Under the pieces are notes generated by a model, which saw only the letters and a program-made list of their open reading frames with translations, was not told where the DNA came from and ran no database searches. Below, one piece after another: positions 12,977-23,890 of a stretch of DNA of 64,000 nucleotides. Made by a program: the position numbers and the translations under genes. The stretch's first letter is position 1. Each line of letters begins with the position of its first letter. The DNA comes from Vesta saturnalis (taxonomy: Eukaryota; Arthropoda; Insecta; Coleoptera; Lampyridae): positions 565,501 to 629,500 of the forward strand of contig JARFJB010001172.1 in NCBI GenBank assembly GCA_036346205.1, in the 5' to 3' direction.

Positions 12977-13039
<63 letters not shown>
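12858..13039 (+). repeat. PLE-tail-like segment followed by TA microsatellite
   Basis: At 12863-12897, TTGACAA is followed by GAAC, a 7-nt loop, GTTC, then GAAACGTT. This is a degenerate hammerhead-type core with two core mismatches. About 90 bp later the sequence runs into a TA tract (12980-13039). The same order, CGAAACGTT then a short AT-rich tail then TA repeats, is seen at the 3' end of the second PLE (55277-55411). I infer a solo PLE 3' tail. Confidence 0.45.
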
Positions 13040-13041
<2 letters not shown>

Positions 13042-13199
13042 TAAAACAACCCAACGTCACTGGAATCTTCCAAACATGCTGATTTATTCCTTACCTTAGT
13101 TTCAGGACATACTATCGCATTTTTTGCATGTTTTTTAACTGGATTTGTATAATACCACTTTTTTTGTAATTTTAGAGAAGACAAGTAAGAAGGCTGTGA

Positions 13200-13445
13200 A
13201 AGATCACTGTTGACTCACCGTCCGGGAAGGGCACATGTGACCACCATACAACAGGATCAAGAAATGATGCACCTTTCACTAACTGCATTCCAGTTAAAGA
13301 GCGATTGCAAATCCATTGCAGTGAAAAGACAATATCGAGACGTTTACATGAAAATGGAATTCATTCAAGAAAACCGGCTAGGAAGATTATAATTTTAACG
13401 GACAGGATGTGCCGAAGAATGCAGACTTGTATAGAACATTAAGGA
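13200..13445 (+). pseudogene. Tc1-like transposase N-terminal fragment
   Basis: The paired-type DNA-binding region of a Tc1-like transposase is readable in two frames. GRAHVTTIQQDQEMMHLSL corresponds to the linker and start of the second helix-turn-helix. In a shifted frame ISRRLHENGIHSRKPARK (about 13335-13385) corresponds to its recognition helix and tail. No DDE domain follows: downstream is AT-rich sequence without catalytic motifs. It is a short, frameshifted relic. Confidence 0.6.
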
Positions 13446-14021
13446 TTTTATATTAATTATTAAACTATGATTAGATAGTATGATTTTGTTATATGTGTTT
13501 CGTGTTTACTTTTAGTTAAATCGTTAACTCTGTTGTAATGCTAATAATAATAAATAATAAATATAAAAGGTAGAAAGAAATCGGTTTTTTAAATATAATT
13601 TCCATTTTTATCGTTGGAAAAAGAAAACGAATTTGGTAAGTTCAAAACTGCCAGTTTTATATTAATTCGATTTTTAGCGGATTTGAAGGAATATTTATTT
13701 GTAAATCACAATTAATGGGAACTAATATGCCAAATAACCTGTTTTTATTTTATCCATTAGGACGCTTTTTAATTTAAATTACATCCTTGATAATACGATT
13801 CCACAAATATTCCTCTTTTGCTAGTCAAGTTTTGAATTAAAATAGAAAAGAACAAACACCGCGTTATCAGAGAAATAATGAAATCTAAGCAATTTGGAAT
13901 TGCATTGTTACTTGTTACTCTAATCAGTCTAACTATATCGTAGATTAATTGATTTTTTATTTTTGTGCAACAATTTCATTGAAGCTAATTCATATTAAAA
14001 ATATAAAAAGGGAAAATGCCA
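13446..14021. other. AT-rich, no gene
   Basis: Nothing was recognised except the short dispersed block near 13728-13755 shared with 12162-12190. Confidence 0.4.
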
Positions 14022-14090
14022 TGTATTTCATTCCCTCCCCAAGGAGGAGGGCGGGCTGCTCGAACTTTCCGAGTTCCTTCAGCCACAATC
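14022..14090 (-). repeat. SINE-like 3' end, copy 2 (inverted)
   Basis: On the minus strand this reads CTGAAGGAACTCGGAAA, GCAGCCCGCCCTCC, CTTGGGGAGGGAATGAAAT, matching 11392-11478 module by module. The two copies are in opposite orientation about 2.5 kb apart. Confidence 0.6.
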
Positions 14091-14512
14091 ATGGAGTCCC
14101 AGCATACATACATTACGTATACATGCATGGTGGGATTAAGTATGCGTGTGGTCAGGATAAAATCGGAAGGAACGGAATAATTATTACTCCTATTATCAAT
14201 TCCTTAGCCAATAAAATGTATTTATCATATTATATGGCTAGGAAGTGTATGCATTTGAAAATTATTCATGACTATACAGTGTTCCAAAAACGCAGAGCAA
14301 GACAAAGGTAGTGTTTTTAAATTTTAACATCCTGTTTTTGAGTTTTTTTAAATTTTTTTATATTATTCAATATTTCAATGGTTTCTCTTGTGATTATACG
14401 CAGTAGCCATGAAAACAATTTCCCACATTTCATATATTTGACCTGTCAAACTGTTGTTGCATTTTCGTTGCAATTTTAGATTGTGAAAGTTTTGTGTGTT
14501 CAATAGTAAAAT

Positions 14513-15440
14513 AATGGATTACTCTAAAAGTGGGTTAATTGGTATGGTTTATGTGTTAAGATAGGCCCGAAAAATTGTCTTCTTGCTCAAAGGTTGCACA
14601 GAATGAAGTATCCTACTCGACGCCAACCCATTCGACTCACTTTTAAAAAGTTGATGGAGAAATTCGATTCTACTGGCAGTGTGGATTATGTAAAACGCAA
14701 AGTGATGAATGAGAATACCAATAACCAAGAAAAAGAACTTGAGATTCTGCTTCATATTGAAGAAAACCCGCATGTGAGTAGATCTTATATTATGTTTTCT
14801 GACGAGACTAAGTTTAGAAGCAATGGTGATGTGAATCGTCATAATATGCACTATTACGCATTGGACAATCCATTTTGGATCAGACAAATGCAAAATCAAA
14901 AACACTGGTGTATAAACGTGTGGCATTCTCCACAACAGAATTATTGGACCGTATATTTTTAACACTCTCCTGACTAGCCGTATCTACCTTCAATTCCTCC
15001 AAGAAGTTTTGCCTAACCTCCTTCATATGCTTAGTAGTGATGAACGACAGAATAACATGTATGTGGCTGCAACAGGACGGTGCCCCCCCCCCCGCACTAC
15101 CACCGCGAGAAACGAGAATTTTTGGGTAATAATTAGGTATCCACCAAAAGTGGATTGGGCGTAGAGGTTTTGTCCAGTGACCCTCAAGGTCGTGCGGTCT
15201 TACCTCATGAGATTTCTTCTTATGGGATATATCTAAAGAACGTGTACTTACCTCATGATACCTCTTTTTATGGGGATATATCTAAACATCGTGTACATGT
15301 CGCATCTACCACTACAAAATAAGATATGGAAGATAGGATACGAGACGTTTATGGAACGATAACACTGGAGATATTGGGAAACATAATAAAACGACTAAAT
15401 GTATGTTATGCATTCGAACACATTTACAGAACTCATTAGT
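14513..15440 (+). pseudogene. mariner-like transposase remnant with internal duplication
   Basis: The gene starts at MDYSKSG (14513) and continues as an N-terminal HTH region (YPTRRQPIRLTFKKL, EKFDSTGSV; 14600-14690). The first catalytic block is MFSDETKFRSNGDVNRHNMH (about 14790-14850). The second is WLQQDGAPP near 15060-15090, where a C-run (15085-15094) disrupts the frame. The third is DFFLWGYI near 15205-15235. The third block occurs twice in tandem, about 46 bp apart (near 15203 and 15249). A C-terminal EDRIRDVYGTITLEILGNI follows near 15320-15380. Several frames and stops interrupt the gene, and the HTH-to-DDE linker is shortened. The family is a Tc1/mariner-superfamily lineage with an FSDE-type first motif. 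TIRs were not identified. Confidence 0.8.
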
Positions 15441-15599
15441 AACTGTTGAGTTATCCAATGATGATGAGAATATTCGTTTATTGTATATCAAGTTAAGTTT
15501 TACTTATATCCATTTTCCTTTAGTACGTAGTAACACTAATCCACATTTATTATAAAAATAATTTTAAACTAACTTGCCTGTAAGCATCAAAAACATGAA

Positions 15600-15943
15600 T
15601 TACAATTGTTCAGTCGACACCTAAACATAAATTCTTCTGCCCACCAGGATGTTCAATCCCAAAACGAACAGGACAATTTCTAGAAATAGGCAAAATTAAA
15701 AATTGCAGGATAGCGAACAAATGACAAGAGATAGAAAACAATTGCAGATACAGAACGTATCGTTTCAATCCGACCCATGGCAGATGGGAGGCATGTGTAC
15801 CCCATGTCAGTTGGGGAGGTACCACCACCCTTACCATTGGTTCCTTAATTTTGGTTCTTTGATTTTCTGAGCTCGGTAAGGGCTGCAAGTCGCCCTCCTT
15901 TTATCCTTAATCCATTCTCATCCTATTTTCCCTTTTACTCTCG
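15600..15943 (+). other. possible 5' region of the LINE that follows
   Basis: This GC-richer stretch, with no recognised domain, lies directly upstream of the endonuclease reading frame. It could be ORF1-derived or 5' UTR sequence of that LINE. No motif confirms this. Confidence 0.25.
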
Positions 15944-17255
15944 TTGTCTTATCGAATTGAAAGCCCAAAAATTAAAAAAAAGATCGTTGTGGTTTCGAAG
16001 GCAAAAAATGCCGGACGTAAAATCCTGCTCCGTTCTGATCTCCGAGAGGGCAGAACGCGAGCGACCTCAGTACTCACTATCCTTACTCCATATCTTGAAC
16101 AATTACCACCTGACATTTTGTTTCTATCTGAAACACAAGTCTCTTCTGAAAACTTTAACTCACCCAACTTACAATTTCCCCAATACAATCTTCTCTTTAA
16201 GTTTCGATACAAAGGAGAAGCGTGTGTCTATCTCAAGAACAACATCTCTTGCAAGAGAATTTCTTCATTGGAGAATAAAAAATTCGACGTCATTTGGTTC
16301 GAACATTCTGGTCCTAAATTTGTAAAATTCTACTGTTGTATGTATCGGTTTCCCAATGACAGTAACTTTCAAGACTTCTTCGATTAGCTTAATTTGAAAG
16401 TTGACTATCTTCTGTCTCAGTCTCCATCCTTACATATCTCAATTTTGTGAGATTTGAATGTTCGTAAGACTTATTGGCTTCAATATTCATGTACTACTAA
16501 CCTGCTGATCATATTGCAGAAGCACTTGCTATTTCATGTGATCTCGCACAAATGATACCTAAACCCACAAGAATTCCTGATAATCCAAACCATACTCGAC
16601 ATCTTCTAGACCTCCTCCTTACATCGAACCCACTTGTTTATAAAACTTCAGTTCTTGTCCCAATAGGCGTCTCTGGCCATTGTCTAATAGAAATAACTTC
16701 TACTATCCCTAATTCCTCTGTTGTTCACATTGATAGAACATTGTGGTGTTTTAAGTCAGCCAAATCGAGTAATTTACGGGATTTCCTTTCCGGACATTGC
16801 TCTTTCAGTGTCAACCTCATGGGCATGAAGTTACACATCCCCAAAATACAAAATTGTATAGGTCCTTCACGTTCCCAACCCTGATTCAATAGAGCCAGTG
16901 CTGATGCAATATCTTTGAAAAATAAATCCTATCACAAATAGAATAATAATAATAAAATGGCCGAGAATCATGCAGACTACGTTGTTGCTAGAAATACCGC
17001 TAAAAAGGTGTTTAAACAACGAAAAAGCAACGATCTAGCAACATCTCTTTAGGCACCCGTAAATTTTGGTCTTTAGCAAAAGACAGCAGTAAAAACTTTG
17101 GTACATCTTCATTTCCCTCCATGACATCTTTGGACAGATCTGTAGTTGCTGATTCGGTAGACAAAGTCAATTTTTTTGTGGATTTATTTACATCAACAAG
17201 CTCGTGTCTTAATGATTCTGGACAAGATATGCCCCTAGTCAGTTCCTCTTTATAC
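15944..17255 (+). pseudogene. non-LTR retrotransposon ORF2 N-terminus: APE-type endonuclease
   Basis: An apurinic-type endonuclease/exonuclease/phosphatase domain is spread over several frames. PPDILFLSETQVSSENF is near 16105-16155 (the conserved LSET motif). FDVIWFEHSGPKFVKFYCCMYRFP is near 16280-16350. A degraded IL(G)D(F)NVR motif with an in-frame stop is near 16440-16462. LLDLLLTSNPLVYKTSVL and GVSGHCLI are near 16600-16690. The catalytic SDH is changed to SGH. Beyond it, spacer and pre-RT segments can be read, including ARNTAKKVFK, PVNFGL/FWSLAKDSS and DSVDKVNFFVDLFTS, up to about 17250. No RT palm follows, so the copy is cut at both ends and non-functional. Confidence 0.82.
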
Positions 17256-17275
17256 GTTGGGTTTGTGTTTGTGTG

Positions 17276-17475
17276 TGTTTGCGTTTACGTATAAAAAAGA
17301 AGTTGCATAGTTATTCTAAAAAAAATTAAAATTAGTTCATTTCTTTTAAGTTAGTATCTAGATGTCTATTAACCTCTGGAGTTTTAAACGTCTGTTTGAC
17401 ATAGATGATTGTTTTGCGGTTACAGTGTTGCCCATTTTCGTAAAGAGCTTCTTATAAAAGAGGTTGCATAACTAT
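17276..17475 (-). repeat. dispersed repeat A, copy 1
   Basis: On the minus strand this shares the ordered blocks AACTATG, CTTTTATAAGAAGCTC, GCAACATTG, CATAGA, GACGTTTAAAAC and TAGACTTAA-type sequence with 24600-24800 and 25600-25760. Three copies in one window indicate an interspersed element. No ORF or TIR was recognised. Confidence 0.6.
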
Positions 17476-18732
17476 CCATGTTGTAGGTTAGATAGATATC
17501 TTTATTTTATCTCGGATCTCATTGATGCAAATACGTTAGTCATATTGAAACTGAAATTTGATATGCCTATATGACAATAGACTCCAATACTTTCAATTAC
17601 TTCAACTCTTAAATCATAGATTCATCTGTTGCTGTTTTGGTCCTTTATTTACCCATCCACTGAAACTGTTTGTATAGTTTATTATTCACCAGTAATTAGA
17701 CTTCTCCAATATGGCTGCCATTCCACTATGAACAACAACCAATTACCAAATTAGTAAAATGTTGTAAGTGTAACATTGTAATGACAGCGATATTTTAGTT
17801 GGCTACCCTGAACCGCATTTTACATCCTTTCCTACAACATTACAATAGCAAAAGACAAATATAATAACAAATACGACCTTCAAACGTCTTAAAATATTAT
17901 TTGCCGAAACAGTAGCGTACCACGCGGAGAGGAAGCTTAGGTTAGCAGAATGGAAAATTTTACAATTAAATTAATTATTGTAAGAAATAAACATTGTTAA
18001 AATAAAATAATGATGGTAATAAATTATCATTATTGTTAAGAATTTCTGAAAATTTGCCCTTATAAATTGGTGATTAATGTTGCAACCATTAGCATAATGT
18101 GAATTACGAATCATTAATGACCACTTGCCTTACTTATAAATGTTGAATCAATTTTATATTTTGTCATTGTACTGTAAACAACAATTTGTAACGGTTGTAA
18201 TGGTTGGTTAGTTTTTATATTAAAATGGAAGAAAGTTTTGTTTTAACAGAAGACGAGAACTTCATTCAAAATTTGCACAGTTAATAGTGCAATTTCGGTA
18301 AGATTATACAATATTTTATTAATTTCCGTCTATTTTAATTGTTATTCCAGCGTAGAAAAAGTTTATAGAAACACAAGCAATTATTGTAATTGCATATAAC
18401 TTATTTCCAAGGAAGAAACATCAAAATGATTAATTAATTTATGTATAATTTGTTTTAAATCTTTATAATTCTGCGATTTTTAATTGACCAATATTATCAA
18501 TAAAAAAGTAAGTAAGTAATTTACTACATTTTTTAAAAATTCTTATTAAAATAGATAATTAATACTAGATGTGCAATTACGCGTGGTGATGGCGACTTTA
18601 TTGATAATAAATTGATTCAAATAAACTTTTCACTTTTTTTATTTTTATATGAAAAAGCTACTACGCGCATGAGTGCTCCCGCGCATTATTTGGTTATAAA
18701 TTTAAATTGTAGCCATATTGCAGAGATCTCCA
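17476..18732. other. AT-rich, no gene
   Basis: No coding motif was recognised. A reading frame starting MEESFVLTEDENFIQNLHS near 18223 is too short to assign and ends at a stop. Confidence 0.4.
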
Positions 18733-18852
18733 CTTGCGGATATATCTAGAAAAATGCGGACCAATCACGCGTTTCCTTGTTTCGTGCGTACAAGCTTTGA
18801 CTGTATAGTGTCATAATAGTTTACATAACAGTTTCAACGTCAAACTGGTGAA

Positions 18853-18923
18853 GCGCTGTTGGTCTTGTGGTACATTGGATGCCTGACATGCGATTGAGGT
18901 AGGTTCGATTCCCGGCTCATGCA
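18853..18923 (+). tRNA. tRNA-Gly-derived sequence (SINE head or pseudogene)
   Basis: The sequence follows the layout of eukaryotic tRNA-Gly(GCC) over its whole length. It has a good A box (TGGTCTTGTGG) and a perfect B box (GGTTCGATTCC), ends CATGCA, and is followed by nine T (925-933 of the 18.9-kb line), a Pol III terminator. The anticodon arm is eroded and the anticodon position reads GAC. The acceptor pairs only partly. It is thus not a functional tRNA-Gly. A ~40-bp repeat (TTAGGTTAYAGTAG...TTTGTTT) occurs about three times downstream (18935-19040), which suits a SINE body. Confidence 0.65.
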
Positions 18924-18934
18924 CTTTTTTTTTA

Positions 18935-19040
18935 CTAGGTTACAGTAGTTTTGTTTATCTAATCTACTTTTGTTAGGTTATTGTAGATTTATGTATGTAA
19001 TCTAATTTATTCTGTTAGGTTATAGTAGTTTTGTTTGTTT
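18935..19040 (+). repeat. ~40-bp tandem repeat behind the tRNA-like unit
   Basis: Three imperfect units begin CTAGGTTACAGTAG (18936), TTAGGTTATTGTAG (18974) and TTAGGTTATAGTAG (19015). They share TTTTGTTTAT/TAATCTA elements. Confidence 0.65.
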
Positions 19041-19309
19041 TTTTCCTATTGCTTTCTCATATACGTACGTATAAAGAGAAAGCTATGTTACATATCTCGA
19101 GGTTTTGTGGCCTAAACAAAACCAAAAACATATTTTTAGAAAAAACAATTTCGTGTCTAATTGTCGTGTCGCGCGATATCTGATAAAAAAGCCATTTTTA
19201 GAAAAAAAATTTAGAGTCTGTGTGTGCGGGATATCTTTTGAACCATTAAATCTATCGATATGAAACGTGGTACAAAAATTTAGGTCAAGTTCGTTAATGA
19301 GCAAAATGT

Positions 19310-19995
19310 AACCAGTGGCGGGGCATTTTTAGGGGATCAGAAAACTAAAAAATTGCTTCAAATTTTAAAAAGTTACATAATTAAAATAATAAACCAATAC
19401 TTTTTCATATAAGTTTAAAATAAAAAAATGTATAATAACCAGTGGCGCACCGTATTTAAGGTGCAAAATTGTGCATTTTTTAATTTATCAACAGATTTTT
19501 TTGAAAGCCGAGCATTGGTGGTTTTTAAGATCTCTAACAATAAATCATTTGTCAAAATTAAAGGCGGATCAAAAATGGGGAATTATCATGTGTATTTAAT
19601 TTATCAACGGATTTTTTGAATATATAATTAGTGGGGTATTGGGGTTTTTTAAATCGCTAAATGTAAATCATTTGCCAAAATTAAAAAATTGAAAATGGCG
19701 GATCAAAAATGTGGGATTATCGTATTTAAAATCCGATATTTGTAAAATTCAGGTATTGTGGGCTAATGATCAATTTTGTAACTTTGTTAATTTGTAAAAC
19801 AATATCTAAATAAAAAAAATTTAAAAACGACCAGTGGCGCACCGCAAATTTTTTTTTTAAAGTTGGGTATTGGGGGTTTTTAAGATCGCTAAGAATAAAC
19901 CATTTGTCAAAATAAAAAATTCAAAATGGCGGGTCAAAAATGGGGAATTATCATGTTTAAAAACCGATATGACTCAAATTCAGGTATTGTGGGCT
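19310..19995 (+). repeat. tandem repeat with ACCAGTGGCGCACCG units
   Basis: ACCAGTGGCG occurs near 19314, 19439 and 19830. The last two units are about 391 bp apart and contain repeated sub-blocks: GGGGTTTTTAAGATCGCTAA, CATTTGTCAAAATTAAA, ATGGCGGATCAAAAATGGGG and ATTCAGGTATTGTGGGCT. Reading frames across this stretch (19428-19619, 19870-20121) are repeat artefacts. Confidence 0.75.
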
Positions 19996-20160
19996 TTGAA
20001 GTTATTTATTTACATATATGAGAAAGCATTATGGCAGACAATTTGGCAGCGGTTTTATTATTCCACATTAGAATGTCAGATTTTACAGTGCTACGCACGC
20101 GCGAAACAAGAAAACACGTGATTGGTCTGCATCTTTCTAGAAATATCCCACGTTAATTAC

Positions 20161-21370
20161 TGGTGAAACGCACGATTTTATGATATAATAGATGGTACAT
20201 CCACAGCGTACTCTATACGCCGTGGTATAGCTTGTCTAACATTATTTGAAATGGGAAAACCCACCACCTAAAATTAAAAGTTAAGTACGATCATTCTCTT
20301 ATCGCAAAACCACTTGCGACTTTTAAGGCAATTCTTAAATTGAAGAAGAATGTTTAATATTTATTTCGTTACTAGTTAGATTTCTTTTCCTGTCCGAGTT
20401 TTTTACAGATTTAAAATATAAAAATTTTTATTCTGTAAAATAATCGTTCGTAAATTACTTTCACTATCAAGAGTTATAATGTATGGAGTTCATGACATTG
20501 ACCTTGTGTAAATATACGTAATAAACACCATACAACTTAACCTATCTATTACACAACAGTTATGTAATGAAATTTAAATTTAATCTTAAAAGGTTTATCA
20601 CATTTTATACATTTAAACCAGTAAAATTGAAGTATATCCGTTCTATCAAGAAAAGCGATTATAATTTTATTAGGGAATAGAAATTTGTAACGAATACCAA
20701 TAACCATACAATTGTGTGTTCTTAACTTGTTTTGAATCGGAAGTCGCGTTATATTTAAATTCAGTTATAAAACAAGTTACAATGAAACTAAATAATATAA
20801 TAGTACTTTATATATGCCCACGTGGAGATAGTATTTTTTTCACCTGAGAATAAAAAGATGTGTTCATTAGGATCCGTTTCTACCAAAAGAGATTGCATAA
20901 TTATTATTACATTTCTTTTAATCCCATCTACAGATTGTGATCTAATTTATTTATGCATTGTTGTATTCCAATAAGGGGCCGTAGTCTTGTAAGACGGGGA
21001 ATCTGTTCGCGGGCTTCTTAATATATGTCCTTAAGCTAGATTTCGCCTCTATATTATTTTATACACATAGAAGTTCTGTCTCATCTCAACCTATTTGCTG
21101 GTCGCTGCAAGTACTTGACGTTACGAGAAACCGTTCTTTGCATGTCTCATATAGGTAAAAATTTGCACCGCGAGGATTTCAGCGATGGCTGTGTCGGCGA
21201 CCCACTCCAACCCTGCCCGAACATAACCGAGATTGTAAGACAGGTGTAGGGCGTCGCAACTTGTCCTCGGGTATTCGCCCCTTGTGATCTGAACTTGTTC
21301 GGAGGACATCGTGTATTGTAGTTGTAATCTTGGCAAAAAATTTCAATTTGTTTGGAATTGAAAATGAATA
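20161..21370. other. AT-rich, no recognised gene
   Basis: No conserved coding, RNA or repeat motif was recognised. The minus-strand frame at 21121-21336 has no family signature. Confidence 0.4.
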
Positions 21371-22330
21371 CTTTCGTATTCTATTCTAGGCGCGGGCGCG
21401 CTTAAGGCGGTGCAGCGTAGTAGCTCCTTGGGCTTCTGGTTTCGACAGCGTCAATAGTAGCTACCTGGGGGGTTCTTACTCGGCTGGTTCTAATAATAAC
21501 AATGATACGGTATTTAAACCTTCCGAAACGATTTAGTTTAAAGATATTCCGGTACATGATAAACTAAACGTTTTACAGGTACCGTAGACTTCAAGTCTAG
21601 GTTATCGCGATAAGCGATCAGGATCAGATACAGGTTCAGGACCGTTCAGAAGCAAAGTTTTTCTTAGCCTGGGAACGGCGTAAGACCCTTAAATCTTCGG
21701 AACCTTTCTGTATTCAGTGTTGTTAAATAAACAGGCTGACGGCATTTAACAAAGATGTTAAATAAGGATGTTGCTATCCTCTGGATATCTCACGGTAAGT
21801 GAGCGGGTAGGAAAGTGGTTTATTACGTTTAGCGAAATTAAAATGCAATACACACTGTTACGTACTGGTTTCGTAATTTACGAGGTGACCGAAGTATGAT
21901 CTAATTGCGGGCGGCTTGTTGCTTTCAACTTGTCGGCTTCCTGCATGTCGGTTTTTAATTATTTTGCCTAGTGTAAGCGTATTTGTGTGAGTCGGTGTGC
22001 GGTGTGTAGGTGGAGTATCAATTAAACGAATCTGGGCAAATACCCGTTGCGCTGTTTAATTGATACCATGGGGATTGGCAGAATTTAGGCGAGAACCTTT
22101 CTATCCAATGGAGTAAGTAAAAGACCACATCGGCTGTTTTGCCTGTACGTTCACTGGTGTAAGTGTGGTGATATATGATTAACTTATATGCAGGTGACCG
22201 CAGATTGAGGTAGTAATAAACCCTGATGTATAAGATAAGTTCAGACTGGCGGAGACGAGTTGTCTCGACAGAATGCAGGTGAACGGAACGGAACGAAGTA
22301 GAAAGATAAACTGAATCGGATACGATAGAT
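21371..22330. other. GC-richer non-coding block, possible LINE 3' UTR
   Basis: Base composition rises clearly relative to the flanks and continues into the gag region on the right. No ORF is supported. Because it lies immediately downstream of the minus-strand ORF1, it may be a long 3' UTR or flanking part of the same element. It contains the hairpin at 22015-22066. Confidence 0.35.
22015..22066. repeat. perfect 13-bp inverted repeat hairpin
   Basis: GTATCAATTAAAC at 22015-22027 pairs perfectly with GTTTAATTGATAC at 22054-22066. The 26-nt loop itself contains GGG...CCC. It is strong enough to be a structured RNA element. Confidence 0.8.
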
Positions 22331-22339
22331 CAGATCTCA

Positions 22340-22375
22340 TTCGATTTAACAAAGTTTATTAAAATTTTATGATAC
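22340..22375 (-). promoter_or_regulatory. possible polyadenylation signal of the gag-only LINE
   Basis: On the minus strand the stretch downstream of ORF1 contains AATAAA (within TTTTAATAAACTTTG). No clear poly(A) tract follows, so the 3' end of the element is not proven. Confidence 0.3.
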
Positions 22376-22629
22376 ATTAACAATATATAAATATTTGCAA
22401 TGAAATTATATTATACAATAAAATAAAATAAGTAATAATGTATTGAGTAGTGTTGGTGGTGCGCTACTCAGGATTTTTCATCCTCTTCTGCAAGTGGATT
22501 GCGTGGTTGTTAGGCTGCGTGGTATGTCCAGAAAAACCGTTGTGGTGGTGATGCTGTTGGTGGAGTTGTTGTGTGGACTGTCCTGATGTCGCACGGTTGT
22601 GCACCAGTCTTCGCTTCAGACATTTGTAT

Positions 22630-23890
22630 AATTACTCAAAAAGGACAACCACATACTGACCGTGCGTGAGGATCACTTTCCACAGGTCAGTGGCAGTTTT
22701 CTCCTGAGCGAGTGCAACTGCCACCTTTCGGATGACAGGTAGGGCCTTCTCCATATTGAGACATCCGAGGAGGTCCAATATGGCGTCGAACCCTAAGGCA
22801 GGTTGAGTAGGCGGGGTATCGAAAGTGGTACTTTCGGTACGCTTTCGGTACTTCCGCTTTCTCAATTGCGCCTGCCGTCACTCGGGCGTACCTGACGCCC
22901 GTTCGGGTTGTTCTGTTCGTCCGTCTTCTTTCGCTGTAGAGGTCGAGTGAACTTCAGGCAGCCCCTGCAGCTTGGGTGTGATCCCCACCGTAGTTAACGC
23001 ATTTAGCCCGGTCTGTAAGGGGTTTCGTACACTCACTGAAGTGGTAATCTCCGACGCACTTTACAGAACGTACTACCGCCTTGCAGCAACGCTGTGCGTG
23101 ACGGAAACCCTGACACCAGTGACTCTGTCCGATACCGGATTTCCGTCGCAAATCCTCTACAGTCACGCGGAGGCAGCGACGTGCTTCACCTCCCGGATCT
23201 TCTTGTTATCTCCCTCGGTCGGCAACTTTACCATCACGAGGGGATCGGGCGTCCTCCCAGCTTCATCCTGTAAACATAAAGTTCTTTAATATCTTAAATT
23301 TTAGCTCTGAGCTAACGTCGACCTCGGATACTTCTACGGGCACGCCGCGTATCACTACCTTAGTCAATCGCTCGCTCTTTGCCTGATAGGTGTGATACGG
23401 GGTACCACACCTATCCATATAGGGGAGTGAGTAGGCTGGATACGGATTCCCTCGCTGAAGGCCTTGGTTCTCGTGAAGGCGATCCATTGTCGGTCCATTT
23501 CTCGGGAGAGCGCGACCCAGTTCTCCTTCTGAGGAAGGATTAGCGGCAGCACTTTCTCCCTGGTGTCCTCGCGTGCCGTTGTCTGCTTGATGGCTGCAGC
23601 GCTGTCCGTGAAGGGTTCAAGGGCCTGGAATCCGTTGTCCGTGGGGGCGGCGGTCATCGGTGTGTTTTCTAACCGATCCTCTGCTAGCGGGGCGATGCCT
23701 TCCCGCGGTGGTGGTCTCGTCTTCTTTGACGCCTCCTCGTCTGTGCGATGGCGGCAGGTGGCGCGTCGCCGTTCGGTCTGTCGAAGGGCATGTCTAGCAG
23801 CGACGGTATCGCGAGCTCTCGGGACGTCGTTGGTGACAGTTGTCCACACTCTGCTCGTTCCTCTAGGTACCGCTGTAAGCAGCGCCTGTT
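22630..23890 (-). pseudogene. LINE ORF1 (gag) with PRE_C2HC and zinc-knuckle region
   Basis: Minus-strand frames give a Jockey-group ORF1. The basic N-terminus is at 23849-23364 (with NGFQALEPFTDSAA). LTKVVIRGVPVEVSEVDV is near 23340-23390, characteristic of the PRE_C2HC domain. VMVKLP...REVKHVAAS follows near 23165-23240. The zinc-knuckle block is WCQGFRHAQRCCKAVVRSVKC...HFSECTKPLTDRAKCVN near 22975-23110. ORF1 proteins coat element RNA. Several knuckle cysteines are replaced (for example by serine or tyrosine at positions where the pattern needs Cys), and at least three frameshifts are present. The C-terminal part at 22632-22865 (FDAILDLLGCLNMEKAL) ends at a stop. An AATAAA lies about 270 bp further downstream on this strand. 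Confidence 0.82.

Larger units (their letters stand above)
18733..20160. mobile_element. inverted-repeat-bounded composite repeat (MITE-like)
   Basis: The ends 18735-18800 and about 20085-20160 are inverted similar sequences sharing TCTAGAAA, ATGC, GACCAATCACG, TTCTTGTTTCG and GCGTGC blocks in order. Between them lie a tRNA-Gly-like unit, a short ~40-bp tandem repeat and a ~390-bp tandem repeat. No transposase is encoded. It could be one non-autonomous element, or nested insertions that happen to be bracketed by one fold-back. Confidence 0.5.

Noticed and set aside
12852..13184. Minus-strand 110-codon frame containing a Tyr-Ile run
   Set aside because: The centre is a translated TA microsatellite, and the flanks show no domain.
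14549..14965. 138-codon minus-strand frame opposite the mariner-like transposase
   Set aside because: It is the shadow of the plus-strand transposase, which has recognisable motifs.
15949..16325. Two further frames overlapping the LINE endonuclease
   Set aside because: They are shadow frames. The endonuclease motifs fall in the other plus-strand frames.
17697..17720. AATATGGCTGCCATT as a YY1/Pho site
   Set aside because: It is a single short motif with no supporting context.
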